Of a stretch of 64,000 bases of DNA, positions 43,568-56,071 are shown piece after piece; the first letter of the stretch is position 1; every line of letters starts with the position of its first letter. The stretch is from Beroe ovata (lineage: Eukaryota; Ctenophora; Nuda; Beroida; Beroidae). The notes under the pieces are model-generated. The model was given only the letters and a program-made list of their open reading frames with translations, was not told where the DNA came from and did not search any database. The stretch spans positions 338,815 through 402,814 of the forward strand of contig CAMPET010000042.1 in NCBI GenBank assembly GCA_946803715.1, in the 5' to 3' direction. The position numbers and the translations under genes are program-made.

Positions 43568-44096
43568 GTCATTTTGTTTTTCGCGCAACGGCGCAGCTGC
43601 GCGCCGTACTGCATGAGCCACTTTGTGCAATCGTGTGGCATGGCGCAGCGCAGCGCGCATCACTGTATCAGCGGTTCAGCAAAAATTAATTGTCATAATT
43701 CAAGTATAGACCATTAGACCATATCGATTGTCGAAGATTTCATGCCGCGCGCGCAAAATGCTCATATAGAAAATGTTTGAAAATTATGATTTCTTTTTCT
43801 CTCTTTACAAATCTTTGAAAATTATGATAATGTCATTCCTACTTTTATTCGAACAGTAGCATGTAGCATGTAGCAGCAATGCTAAAGCATGTTGTACAAT
43901 TTGTCATGCAAATCTTGTCCTACCTTAGTTCCAAATTGGAGGCTAAGTAATATGTTCACCTGATATGGTTTTGATGATTTTTTGATAAATAAATCAATAA
44001 TTTAGCAAAATTTAGCTTCTTCAGATGATTGAACATTGTAGACAGTGAGACAAAGTCAATTCAGTCATACCCACACACTTTCATAGCTATTGATAA

Positions 44097-47000
44097 ATGG
44101 GGCGCCGTGAGAAGAGGTTCAACATAAGAGCAAGATTGTTTGTGGGTTCCCTCCCTAATGAAGTAGATGAGGACTGGCTCAAAGACCTGTTTAAACCACA
44201 CAGTGAAGTCAGTGAAGTATTCCTCCACAAGGAGAAAGGCTTTGGATTTGTCAGATGTGTAAGTTAATCAATTCTCTATCTTATAGTAGGACTTTGTACA
44301 AGTTTGCTGTTTCATGAGTGTGTTTATTATTCTATTCCTCTAGGAAACCAGGGCATCTGCACTTAAGGCCAAAACAGAATTGGATCAAAGCTTACAGAAA
44401 GGGAAAACCATTAGGGTAAAGTTTTCTACTGTTCAGTCATATGTGAAAGTAACAAATCTTCCACCATTTGTCAGTGTGGAACTTCTGGAAACTGCTTGCA
44501 GGTTTTAATTTAAAAGATATTCATCTACTCATTTACACATTCATGGATATTGATCAGAAAATAGGTTCTATAAGGCATAACTATTTTACCATATATTGCA
44601 GTCAGTTTGGAGAGATAGAGATGTGTCATGTGGTCTGCGATGAAAAAGGCATGCCCAAAGGCTATGGTTATGTCCTTTTCGCTAAGAAGAAGGCAGCTGA
44701 GGATTGTCTGACTGCCTGTTCTCAAGGTGCATTTCTTTTGACTCGCTTGCCTATGCCTATCAATGTGCAGATGGCCCCTACAGAAGATGACTTTGATGAT
44801 GTTTATGAGGATAGTCTGAAGAAAACAAAGGAATACTATCGAGACAGGTATTATTACAGTGCAACAGCTGTATATTTACCCATGACCAGTAAATTTCTTT
44901 TATGTGACTTTCATTACTTGTTTTAATTAATCAGAGAAGTGCCACCTCGGTTTGCCATTCCCCATACATTCGACCATGAGCTAGCTTTGCGCTGGAAAGC
45001 ATTAGATGAAATAGAGAAAAAGCAAAAGGAAGAGCTTGAAGGGGAAATGAGGGCTGCAAGGATAAAACTCATGGATGAAATGATGAAAGCTCTGGAGGGT
45101 TAGTTGAAGCTGTCACAAGCAGTTTGTGTGGGCATAATGAGAGAAATATTTGATTGTCATATTCCAGTTCCAACTATCTAAAATTACAGAACAAGAGGAA
45201 ATGTTAAGGAAAACTGAAGTACAGCGAAGGGAGGAAGAGTGGAGGAAGTATGATGAGCTTCACAAGCTTGCAGAGCTCAAGAAAGCCGTTAGTGAATTGA
45301 CCCCCTTTCTAAGCATCTTTCTAAATGGAAGATGAAAGATGCTTCAGTACTTAGGTACTGAATTTCATATAGCCTGAATTGCAGAAAGTTTATTGCTTAT
45401 TTGGGGGTGATTTGTAGGAAGAAATGAGAAGAGAAGAAGAAAGGCGAAGGCTGGAAGATATGGCAAAACAAGAAGAGCAGAAGAGACGACAAATTGATTG
45501 GGAAATCGCTCAAAGGGTACAGTATAAAGTATCTCTCATAATTTGAGAGTAAGATGCATATCGCCACTTCATAGTCATACTCATCTGACTTTCCCAGGAG
45601 AAAGCCATCAGAGAGGGACCGGCAGGCCCCCTTCAGCCGCCTGCTCACGTTGCGGGACCACCAAACCACCCCATGGTACCACCCTCACACGGACCAGGAC
45701 ACCACATGTTTCCTGAAAATAAGGTAACACATCTATTGCCGGGTATATTGCACTGACCCAGTGCCACTGGGTCATCTTTCATATTGACCCAGTGGAACGC
45801 TCTGAGTCAAATGTTTGTCTCTTACAGGGACCTGGTTTCCCTGATAACAATGGAAATATGCCACCAATGGGCGGACCTCCCCAACGCATGCCACCCAATC
45901 TTCCCGGGGGTCCAGGAGGGATGCCTCCACAAGGACCGATGCCACCACATGGACAAAGACCCGGAATGCCACCTCCTGGTATGCCACCACACGGAGCGCC
46001 ACCTCACCCAGGTGGTCCACCACACGGTAGCCCTGGTATGCCACCTCCGATGCACCCACATGGCATGCATGGTCCAGGAGGGATGCCACCCCACGGTATG
46101 CCACCTGGTGGCATTCCTGGACACATGGGACCGCCCCCAGGAATGCGACATCCAGCCGACTTGGACAGGAGAGATCAGGTTAGTGTGTGTCTGCTTAGAA
46201 ACTTGCTTAGAAACTTGTACTTCAAACTAGATCACGTCTTCCCTAGTTAGTTCAATACAGCGAGACTACCACCTTTTACCGGAAGGATCATAGCTCTAGT
46301 TGCAGTAATGGGTGTCAAATTGACTTCTATTTTTGTGTTCCAGGGGCTCCTTCCCGAAACACTTGTGCAGGCAGTTAGGAATCTCTAAATAGAGTTAGGA
46401 CAACTGAATGGAGTTCCATTTCAGAATTCTTATTGCCTTAGTGTTTCGTGGAGGATGATACATAATTTGGAGCATATAGTATAGCGTATATCTTTCGAAT
46501 TATATGTTACCTCCATGGTGTTATTGGTCAGATCTACCTACATTTTCCTGGCGATATTGTCATTGTATAATATAAGTTGTGACTCAAGCGATATTTTCTC
46601 TCTTAGATAGTAGTTCGTGGTATTTCTCATAGTTTTCTCCGCCAAACTTCCCACAAAAACTGCAGAAATCTCAGTTGTAGCGATCGATTTGGATCAAGTG
46701 CTCATGATTAATTACTAATTATGTCTTCATCTGTCTCCAGCCTAGAAATAATCATTCTTACTTATGATTGAAGCCAATATAGAAAATGAAAGCGGGAAAC
46801 TTCTTTCAATGTAATCACTAATCCTAGTTAATTACGGATTATGGTATTGGGCTCGAATTAGTTATTGATAACCGTCATTTTGTTCCGTTGTGTAATTAGG
46901 TAATGAGTGTATCACAAGCTGTCTCAGTAGTTCACTTTACATTTAATCGGTGACTCGGACCCTAATTATTCCATTTTGGGAATATTGAGTTCTAGATTAG

Positions 47001-47574
47001 CATCAAAATCCATGGCAGCTGCTCATAGAATGTGCTCCGATGCCGCTGTAGGATGTTAATCTAAACCTTTAAATCCCGAAATTCAATTTGTTGAGTATGG
47101 AAAACTTTAACCCCGAAAACCTAAATGTCCTTATAATGTCCTTATTTTAGGTGTAAGATGATCATTGATCATGAATGAGTAATTTGTACCTGAGTTCCCC
47201 ATGTTTCAATCCTTCTTACTTCATTGACGCCTGATTGATGGAAATTGAACATCTTTGACTTTGACTGTTACATTTAACTCGAATTCTTATCTTTTAACTC
47301 GAACAATGCCAAATATTCCCATATTCCGTTGAGACGGGGCTCTTCCCTTCCAAGAGCGATGCTAATATGTGGAACTTTTCACGTCCACATTACCTAGTAG
47401 TCGTTATAGTAGTTATCATGCCGTAGTGATAGTAGTTATACTAAACCAGGTTTCAGAACACGCCGAATTTTAACCCCTAAATTTCAGTTCGGACCCCCGC
47501 GTCCTACAGGCGATATGAGACGACCCCCACCTAAGTTCATGGATAGAGAACCAGACAAGCGTCGTCGACACTAG
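44097..47574 (+). CDS. NONO: DBHS-family RNA-binding protein (NONO/SFPQ/PSPC1-like)
   Basis: Nine exons with matching phases: 44097-44258, 44344-44501, 44602-44847, 44935-45098, 45190-45287, 45418-45516, 45598-45723, 45828-46178 and 47488-47574, 496 residues. An in-frame TAA directly precedes the ATG. Order: RRM1 (ARLFVGSLPNEV, KGFGFVRC), RRM2 (VKVTNLPPFVS, KGYGYVLF), the NOPS segment (REVPPRFAIPHTFDHELALRWKAL), a long Glu/Arg/Lys coiled coil, a Met-Pro-Gly-rich tail, and a basic C-terminus ending DKRRRH, like the RRRY end of NONO. DBHS proteins dimerise through NOPS and coiled coil and act in nuclear RNA retention, splicing, transcription and, in vertebrates, paraspeckles. A second possible last exon (46344-46388) ends after 14 codons, so alternative 3' ends are likely. 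With a single family member visible, it is best read as the invertebrate DBHS orthologue. Confidence 0.92.
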
Positions 47575-50480
47575 AGTCGATGCAACAATGTTGGATCTAT
47601 TTGTATATCGACAACCCTGACCACTATAATGTGTTGCTATATATACATATTGAATGTTGCCAGGGATCTATAGTGTTGCCATAGCAACAGTCGGCTGTGA
47701 CTGTAGTATTTATTCATCCTGATATCCGCGCGATGACCTTATTCTTATGTCCTTGTTTTTATCATACTGCGTCTCACGCTAAGTGCCTCAAGAAGACAAT
47801 TAATACACTTCCAATGGTTGCATCATTATATTCTGCATGCAATCCATGCCCCATGGCAGAGTGTTTTCATGCTACCACTCACCCAATTTCGTCTCAATCC
47901 GACTATACTCCAATCAATTTTATATATTATTTTTAACCTTATCTCATTGCCAAATTCCGATAACAGGGATAGTCATATTACTGACTCTAGTAACAAGACA
48001 ATAGCGGCATAACTGTGCTTTAACATAGAATTGCTGTTCGTTTATTCTTTTATATTCCTCGTTTTCTCTGCTCGTCATTCGCGTTGCTTAAACTCAATTA
48101 TTCGAGACGTTCAACAAGACCTGTTACTTTTAACATAGATTCAATGTGAATCTAGATGTGAAAAAAATGAACACTGCTGGATATGAATGTGTGCATTATT
48201 TTGTTCTTTTTACCAAGGCTTATTCGAATTCCAGATGTAATCACAGATAAGTCTAATGAATTAATAAAGTAATTTACATCAACTATTATCATTTTATCCC
48301 CTTTGAAAAATTAATAAAGTATATCCATAATATGCTTTGAATTTTATTTAGCTGAAGAACTGATTCGTCTTTTTGTGTGACTCGAGTCAATCATCCAAAT
48401 AGAATTCATTCTAAGGATTTTATTCATGAATTTCGCCTATATTCAGCGAAATTCCACTTATTTCTACGCTATATTGAAAGCAAAACCAGTCTTAACTGAG
48501 TTGACATTTATTATAGACGCGTTTGAAAAGATAGAAGTTGTATTTTAGGGGATGGTTTTCATATTAGCTATTTGGGATGGGTGCGAGCAAGTCGATTACA
48601 TAGTTCACAGAAGGGGGTTTGGTAATTTGTGAAAAGGGATGTGAGTTGTAGGGAATGAGTTAATTGGTAATTACCAGCATCTGAGCTATTATATAGGTGT
48701 GTGATTTGTTGTGAAACTTTCTACAGAAGACTGTGTACAAAGATCGTGAGCTATGAAAGGTTAGTTGCATTATCATATCCAGTTGAAATATTATATACAG
48801 TCAATGCGCGCCTTCGATCTCCTTTTGTAGTTTTGTTTTACTGTTTGTAATGCAATTCTGAACCGCTCAGGTAAGAATCTATCTTTGTTTATGTAGGATT
48901 GACAACATCGATTATAACTTCTATGCTTTCACCCAAATTCTAGATTCGCGACCGGCGACTATATCTATAACACCCTTGTTTGGCATTGGAGGATTAACTA
49001 ATAGCAAATGCAGTATCCATACCATATGTTTCATGAAATCGATTTCAAGTGAATAGTAGATAGTCTCATTTTAATCGTTATCTGTTTATGGCTATCAAAT
49101 CGGATTCTGATTTCCCTTCTTTCGTTTGTTCCTTTCGCAATATGCATTGAACGGGACATAATAATGTGCCTTAACTATTCGCACTAGCAGTCAATATCAT
49201 TATTACGGCGCGGTTAGATAGATTATGTGTGCGCGCGCAACGCGCGTTACTTGGTGTATTTGAACAGAATACTTTTTCTTGTTCAATTGATCCATGATCA
49301 AAGCTGAGTGAGTAAAATCACGTTAGAACTTGGAAATCATTAAGTTCTGTTCGTTTAGTAAATTGTTTCCCTGGAAAACTTGCCCACTCTTTTATCTGAT
49401 CTTGCATACTGATTCTAATAAGCGTCTTTCTCAGTGAACGCCTGTCCAGTGTGATATTTCATCGTTGGATATTGAATAATGGAAATTGGATCCATTTGTG
49501 GACGGATGTAGGTTGGCAAAACAGTTTCCGTGCATTGCCTTTATTCTTCTGCATCCAGATCGATTGTTCTGCATCCTAATGTTCTACGATAAAATCTTTA
49601 TTTCTTTCAGAACGTCTGATGAGTCATGGAACATATCATCTAGTAGTGTGATTTTAAAGAGACTCGACTTGATTCTATGGATGGGTAAGCAAAGACCATG
49701 AGTTAGTTATTAACAACCGCAATGGATCAGTTCATGTTTGCTTTTCGCATTCAATAAATTGACTGTTGCAGGTCATATCGGGGACAACACTCAAGTGGTG
49801 CATGAATGAACGGTTCTGCCAGCTTGTGATGTTATACATCGATGATCATTATGATCGCTGAGAATAGGACAAGAAATAAGACTCCCTATGACTGCAGGAA
49901 CAGATAGATGACACAAAATGATTCAAGAGGAGTTTCTGTCAGTGTCAATTAATGATAATACTCGCCTCTATGCAATTGTATATCCATTATCGTTGTAGAG
50001 AATATGACATGTCTTTCATTCCTATAAGAATCCGGCTTCTGTAATATTATAACGCACATCATTGCGGCCGGAGTTCGCATTCGATCGGCCATTACGACGA
50101 CCGGCCTGGGTTAATTGAGTACGTGCGTGCGGCGCGCGCACGGATAAATTGCTGTGTAGCGCTAAAAAGTCTGGTAAGACTTCTTCGCGCCTCACGTTTA
50201 TCTCGGCAATTTGCCACATTTCTGTAGTATGTACCAAAGCAGAAAGCTACGAATTGAAACACGCTATCCTATGTTTTGGTCACATAGATGTGAGCCAATA
50301 TGGAAAATAAAAATAGCATTATCATGTATAATAGGCGAGGAAAGGTGCAAGATTGAGATAACAAATATAGCTGAAATGAAAATTAAAAACAGATCTGTTA
50401 AAATGTCGAAATAAGAGGATTGAACTGGATCAGGCGCCGCCCTCGGTTCATATTCTGATTGTCAAGGAAGGGGTTGTTCA
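47575..50480. other. Intergenic region, possible noncoding transcript
   Basis: No conserved coding exon found in 2.9 kb. A TATATAGG motif near 48691 is followed by short segments bounded by splice-like signals (a donor after ATGAAAG near 48758, CTCAG/GTAAGA near 48870, and a short frame at 49610-49685 with acceptor and donor), but joined frames stop quickly. This could be a noncoding or poorly conserved transcript. Confidence 0.35.
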
Positions 50481-51608
50481 TCAGGAGCCTGATACCGGCT
50501 TCCTACTCTTTAGAGGCTTACTCATTATCTCGTAACAGTATTTCTCTTCTTCGGTCGGATCAACAAACTTCGGTGACGTTTCGTCATGTTGGTATCTGAT
50601 AAAAATGAATAGTATATAAATGAATGTATAATAAGTTGCCATGACAACAGAGGAATATGGGGATTGTAACCCAAGATAAACATCATCAGCATGAATAAAA
50701 TGTACTCACTTGAGTATATCACCGAAGAAGTGAAGGGCTCGGGAGTTATGTTTGAAAACTGTGACCATTATCTTCTTCATTTCTGCCTTGCTGCCCACTA
50801 ACTCCAATATCTGCATGAGGAATTTACCCAGCCCCTTTCCCCTATACTCTTCCGTTACTTGAACCTGCGAAAGAGGTTTAATGCTGAGTTTTAACCACTA
50901 CGTTGGCATATTTCCAAACTGTGGATCTATAAATTCATGAAATCCATAAGAAATTGCACGAATTTGAGGGGTCAAAGTACCTCGTAGCAATATAAGACCT
51001 CGATCTCCTCATCAAAATCAAATTTGAAATGTGCGAACGCAGCTACACACCCCAAATTACTATCTCGAGCTACTAAAAACCAGGGATCTTTTTCACGCAT
51101 CTCGTCTCGTTTATCCTTGTCGTTCCAGCCCCAACTACACGATTCGTACTCTGGTGAATCATGACCTCACTATAACCAATTATTCTCACTTACGATCGTG
51201 ATCACTCTTAGAACAATTCGATATTCAAATAACTAATATTGTTATATCTACCTTGCTTCATGTTAGTTTCAAGAATTCGGAAGATAGACTCGAATGTTTC
51301 CTTGTCTGTATTCAGGAAGTGTCTACACTCGACACAAAGATCAACCCCGTTTCGATGGTACTTCTGAAAAGGGAGAAAGATGTGAGCAATTTTACACCAA
51401 CTTACAAAACTCACACAAGCGATTATAAACTGTCAAGAACCGAACAAAAGCAACATGAATTTCTAACCTGAAATGGTGTAAAGGACTGTAAGTGGTCAGT
51501 ATCGGGTACATTAGCTCTGTTAAGGAGCTGCTGTGCTGCACTTAGTTTAGCGAGCATTTCCTTGCGCTGTGCCTTCTTTTCCTTACTCTTCGATACTTTC
51601 GTCGCCAT
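50481..51608 (-). CDS. NAA40: N-alpha-acetyltransferase 40 (NatD)
   Basis: Five minus-strand exons, about 51468-51608, 51252-51363, 50982-51150, 50710-50864 and 50481-50595 (ends good to a base or so), encode about 230 residues. NAA40 acetylates the N-terminal Ser of histones H4 and H2A. Matches to the family: the Lys-rich start MATKVSKSKEKK; KYHRNGVDLCVECRHF (family KYDRNGLNVSIECK); NMKQEYESCSWGWNDKDKRDEM (family [22 protein letters not shown]); the acetyl-CoA motif EEYRGKGLGKFLMQIL; and KHNSRALHFF. The C-terminal YCYEIMSK block is kept while the His/Cys-rich vertebrate tail is absent. An upstream in-frame ATG at 51626 adds six residues; 51608 is preferred because it aligns with the family start. 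It is the first of five consecutive minus-strand genes. Confidence 0.93.
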
Positions 51609-51900
51609 TGCTGGATAATTGGTCACATAACGTTGAGTGATATGAGTGGTCTTGTCCTTGAGCGATCTTAAAAAACTTTACAACAAAATCACGGATTTAA
51701 AAGAGATAATACTATAACTTCTTTACAATGAATCCTCGTTCATTCAATAAATTAGGTCTCAAATTTTAGCGCTCACAATCACATTATGATATCAAAGTAT
51801 GCGATGATACGAACAGTACAAATGACCGACTCCAGAAGAATCACACAGTTTCTCACGCAATCAACACTCAATGAAGATCACAGTCTCAGCGCTGCATCTT

Positions 51901-52335
51901 TCAGCTGCTGCCTGCTACCGACTTCCAGAGATTCCTAACTTTCTGTACAATTGTAACATCTTTATAGTAATCAGGGTGTGTCAACTCAGCCCGATCGATA
52001 TTCCACCTCTCATCTTCCTTTCTCTTGAATTCCTCGTCGTAATTTTGCCATCCATCCTTCGGTAGTCCACACCTCAAGTAGTTGGCGTGCCATACCTTCA
52101 ACCACGCCCCAAACACACCAACAACACCGAATATAGCAACAGTCTGAGGTAGCATATATGATAATGAATATTAATCAGAATGATATGAGGTGAGATTTCA
52201 TGTTATTGACATCTCACCACGAGATTGATATTGCAATGATCGAGGCGAATGTTGCGTGAACTGAACGAATACCTTTCTGAGAGCGTGTTTTGGATATTTG
52301 AGAGAACCTGGTCGTGATATCTTACTGTCAGTCAT
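51901..52335 (-). CDS. Small single-pass membrane protein, possibly a mitochondrial respiratory-chain subunit
   Basis: Two minus-strand exons, 52273-52335 and 51901-52143, join in phase to give 101 residues. The N-terminus is basic (MTDSKISRPGSLKYPKHALRK), followed by one TM segment (TVAIFGVVGVFGAWLKVW) and a hydrophilic, charged C-terminus with many Trp, Tyr and Asp residues. This matches the plan of small mitochondrial inner-membrane accessory subunits; the layout resembles COX6C (basic N-terminus, TM, NYDxxxxxEExR-like tail), but the identity is uncertain. Confidence 0.6.
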
Positions 52336-52612
52336 CTCTAATTGGGTGCTTATCTCTTGAGTAGTGATTATAGTGATTATCTCGAGATCATAGCTTCAGG
52401 GAGTTGCTTGGGTGAATGTGGAATCCATCATCAGTTTGGTATAAACATTAAACGTAATCAATTCATGGGGGGCGATTAAAGAGCAGTCAGTAATTTCAGT
52501 AACTAGTTATTTGCAAAACATCATTTACTTTTCATTTCATCCATTTCGAATCAATCTTCAATCTTCATGCTCCCTCTCGATCTCTCAGAAAGTATCCTGG
52601 TTCATTCCTTCT

Positions 52613-53058
52613 TCACGTCAGTTCCTTCAATCTCTGTTTGTGCTCCATTTCCCGTTTCTTACCGTCGAGCAGCCATCTCCACATGACATAATACATTCCA
52701 ACCAGAGAAACCAGAATCAATAACGCTTCCTGCAACAAAGGGTGGCGGTAATAAAAAGAAAAGGGTAAAGAAGAGGAAAGGTTTTAGACTCTTTTCTCAA
52801 AACAAGTCAATTCCTTACATGTAAATTGGGTATTTTCCTCCTGAAGTTAACTTTTGTCGGCCTCTCAATTCTATTACCGGGTTCGGAGGAATAAGTTCTA
52901 ATACACGTTCTCTGATTGGGCAGCTGCAGCTGAGAACGATGCTGATTGGTTGAGAATGCAGCAACGTGATTGGCTGAAAGTCCCTGACACGTGCTGATAA
53001 CGGGTGAGAGTAGGCGGATCACAGCACGTTCCCTCAACAGTGTGTATAGCATCATCAT
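52613..53058 (-). CDS. Predicted mitochondrial single-pass membrane protein, unknown
   Basis: Two minus-strand exons, 52819-53058 and 52613-52729, join in phase into 118 residues. The N-terminal 60 residues are rich in Arg, Ser and Leu and almost free of acidic residues, as in a mitochondrial presequence (IRTYSSEP resembles a cleavage region). A TM helix follows (ALLILVSLVGMYYVMWRWLL), then a short basic, Lys/Glu-rich tail. Three consecutive ATG codons mark the start. I do not recognise the family. Confidence 0.55.
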
Positions 53059-53600
53059 AACATGGGGAGAACTTCCTGGAACACAGATTATTTCATGGTA
53101 CAGCGTTTACTGGTAAACTCAAGCTAGGTTATTAAGAGGTAAAGCATCATTTTTCCTGCTTTCATATTGCAACAATGCTCAAGAGTGCAACGAGAGTACG
53201 CAAGGAAAGAGCAGTTAATGATGGATAATGAATCTATTTGAAGAAGAAATAATGAAATCAAATATATCACAATCAATGATTTGATCCTAATTCATATCAT
53301 AAGTCAGACACCTGGTATAGATACATTAACTCAGAGGAAACTGTTAAACGCACGCCATCTTGCCAATTAACGCACGTAAGTATAACTCTTGTCAACATTC
53401 ATGGAGAAATTTACATTATACCAGCTGGAGCAACGTATGATAAGCTCGTGAAAATCTGGCGGGTATCGCTAAAATGAAATAATTGTAATATAATGAAAAT
53501 ATCATACCACAATTAATATAACATGTTTATTACAGACGTCATGTACAAACAAAACTGTGGTGTATGTCATAGGAATATTATACGATATTATTAGGTGGTG

Positions 53601-55057
53601 TCACGCTTTGGCAGGATCTTCTTTGAGTTTCTTGGCAGGTGGTGCAGCGTCATCTGCTACGTCATGATTACTGACAGGTGTCGGAGTTGTAACACCTTCA
53701 CTTTCTGTGGTAATTGTCGAATTAAGAGTTGAACTGCGAGACGCCTTTGCCATGAGATGAACGATCAAAAAGTTCCACACCTTATGATTTCTTTTATCTT
53801 TGAAGAAAATTGAAGGATTATTCTCAATTTTTATATTCTCTCACCTGGAGTATGCGCGATGACACTCTCGGTACTACTTGACGGTGTCAAGATCGCTGAC
53901 ACCGTGGCAGCAGCAGGCTGTGACCTGGGTTGTTCCCCTAGCTCCGTCAAGTGTCCACCCTCCTCTTGCTCTGGAAGTGAGGGGGCTGTTGGTTCAGGGT
54001 TGTTCTTAAACGCCTGAATTGATCAGAGTATCGTTAGTAGAACAGAAATTACAGAACCGATCAGTTAAGTGTCAAGTGATTTGGAAGACTACTTCTACGG
54101 CAACAGACGCGACACTATTGCACTATTGATCTATTGGTTCTGTGGTACTGACGTCAGCAACAGTTATCTTGGCATCACTCTTGTTGTCGCTACTGAGGGG
54201 TGGGGTGGAACACTTGGAGTTGGGTTTTGTGCTATCTTCCAGCTGATCTGACATGGTCGCTGCCGGAAATGGGGAGTAGATCACTACTTACAGCAACACT
54301 ACAGCGTCCGTACATTCCATAATATGTCAGTATGGTCAGTTTCTGTGATGAACTGTTCATCAGGCCGAAGGCATGATCACTCATCACTAATGAGTCTGTC
54401 ATCATTCATCACTGTACTTACCGGTGTAGTCACTGCATGTAAGTGAGTCCTGGGAGTCAGGGTCAGGACAGTACTTCATGAACTCGGCACTGGATGCTGT
54501 AAAACTGTCTCTGGAATCTTCATTTGTCTGCAACATGAAGTGGTGTCAACGTTTTGGAAGTGGTGTCAAGTGCAATGGAGGAAAGTGATGTATAAGTGAG
54601 GAAAGTGGTGTCATCGTACGAAGAGTTTATTCAATTACCGTTTGTAAGAATTGATTCGGAGGGAATTTAATGGACTTATCCTCGGTTTTATCCGCAGAAT
54701 CTGACGACACCGAATTCTCCTCCGTTATGGGCGTAACCACGGTGTCCGTGGGAGTTGGTGTTTCCGCTTTCGGAGCTTCCTTAGTGGGCGTGCTGTCTTT
54801 CTCTGAGTTATCACGGGGCACCCACTTGTACACCCGCAGAGAGCATGCGTTACTCCCCACTGAGACCCACTTTTTCTCCCTGGGGCAAAAGCGAGGTTTT
54901 CACATGAGTTCATTCTCACTCAGTTACCATTTAACAGTTTAGAAACAGTCTGTGTGGTATTATCTCACCATTTCTTGACTTTGTCAATGGATGCCATGGC
55001 ACGTCTGAGTTCATCCCGAGCCCTGCTTCGTGTCTCAAGCCTGACACTTCGTGACAT
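53601..55057 (-). CDS. BCL7: BCL7 family protein (SWI/SNF subunit)
   Basis: Six minus-strand exons with matching phases: 54969-55057, 54639-54879, 54422-54527, 54153-54259, 53845-54013 and 53601-53704, 271 residues. The first two exons encode the BCL7 signature, MSRSVRLETRSRARDELRRA then KKWEKKWVSVG and LRVYKWVP, nearly as in vertebrate BCL7A/B/C. The rest is disordered and rich in Ser, Thr, Pro and Asp, ending in PPAKKLKED (vertebrate PPSKKMKLE). BCL7 proteins are subunits of the SWI/SNF (BAF) chromatin remodeller and contact the nucleosome acidic patch. Exons 3, 4 and part of 5 recur in a second, slightly different copy at 56072-56694. Confidence 0.93.
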
Positions 55058-55447
55058 ACTATATGGGAAATGGCGATTATGTACATTGTACAATGTACAG
55101 GTGTCAGGTAGTGTATTTGCGAGAGTGCATCCGACTATAATCGTACATTGTTATTCGCGACAGTCGACGCGGAATTACCTATAAGACTGGCAAATTCTAT
55201 TAATTTGATCTGTGAATGAACACATGTCATGAGTTAGGATCAAGAGTTAGACAGTTTGCGGGAAATCTATAAATGAGGTTTGCCCTATAAATAAGGTTTG
55301 CCCAATGATCATGATAAATTTTTAATATATTACAGTCAACAAAATAAAAATACACAAACGTTTTCTAAACACAAAACAACTCTAAACTTTAAACACAATA
55401 AAACAATACCCCGGGAACTTAACAAACAGCTACACACATCCCTAACT

Positions 55448-55779
55448 TCATCCCTTGATGACAGCAATGGGTCTCAGTTTGATACATTTGTCACTTATGC
55501 CAGCACCATGACAAGTATTAACGACATCCGTCACATTCTTGTACGATTCCGGGGCTTCCTCCATCACAAGTTTAGGGGACGCTACACGGATAGAGATTCC
55601 CTTCTGTTTCAAATTCTCCAGTACCGTCAGATAGTCGAGATTCCGGCGTGAATTGGCGCGCGAGTACGCCCTACCGGCGCCGTGACACGTCGTACCGAAC
55701 GTGCGCTCCATGCCCTTGTCTGTGCCGGTGAGCACGTAACTGCATGTGCCCATGGTTCCACCGATAAGAACTGGCTGGC
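55448..55779 (-). CDS. RTCB: RNA-splicing ligase RtcB homologue, last exon only
   Basis: One minus-strand exon (acceptor GACAG at 55780, phase 1) encodes the last 110 residues: [20 protein letters not shown], then [13 protein letters not shown] containing the His that becomes guanylated in RtcB ligases, then [19 protein letters not shown] and the terminal [15 protein letters not shown] is the catalytic subunit of the metazoan tRNA ligase complex and joins tRNA exons and XBP1 mRNA. The remaining four fifths of the protein should lie at higher coordinates but is absent: the contig ends at the single N at 56071. Just before the acceptor is a poly-C tract on the coding strand. Confidence 0.95.
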
Positions 55780-56071
55780 CTGTCGGGGGGGGGGGTTTGG
55801 TAACTGTGGTGAATGAGCAACTCAAACATAGGCAGCGGACAGCTGGAAAAGGAGTGCAGACAAAGACATTAACTAGAACATAAATAGCTGACACAGCGAG
55901 CACCAAACCAGAACAGACTTACAGAGCGTGTAAATGGTGATTATAGATATGATAAAGAGCTATGATAATCAACCACGTGTAATGGTAACAACGTACCGGT
56001 TAGCTGATAATCGACTGGTATAAGAGGGTGGTTTGGAGGGAATGCGCGCGTCGCTCCCTTCCTATGCATCN

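Larger units (their letters stand above)
42567..43910. repeat. Direct duplication; second copy carries two inserted elements
   Basis: Copy 1 (about 42567-42999) and copy 2 (about 43212-43910) share the same order of blocks: AAATAGAAATCAAAAACTGTG, TTTATCGCGCCGAGACAAGT, a GTGAGCCAC block, CCATATCGATTGTCGAAG and TGTCATGCA. Copy 2 has extra DNA at two places: the inverted-repeat element (43298-43370) and a GC-rich element (about 43429-43567). A single N (43184) lies just before copy 2. A (TTTA)n run precedes it. Confidence 0.8.

Noticed and set aside
49486-49701. 71-codon ORF with splice-like ends
   Set aside because: Joining it to the next possible exon (49772) gives a stop after 12 codons; no homology recognised.
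54069-54251. 60-codon plus-strand ORF, repeated at 56231-56422
   Set aside because: It is antisense to BCL7 exon 4 and appears twice only because that exon is duplicated in the assembly.
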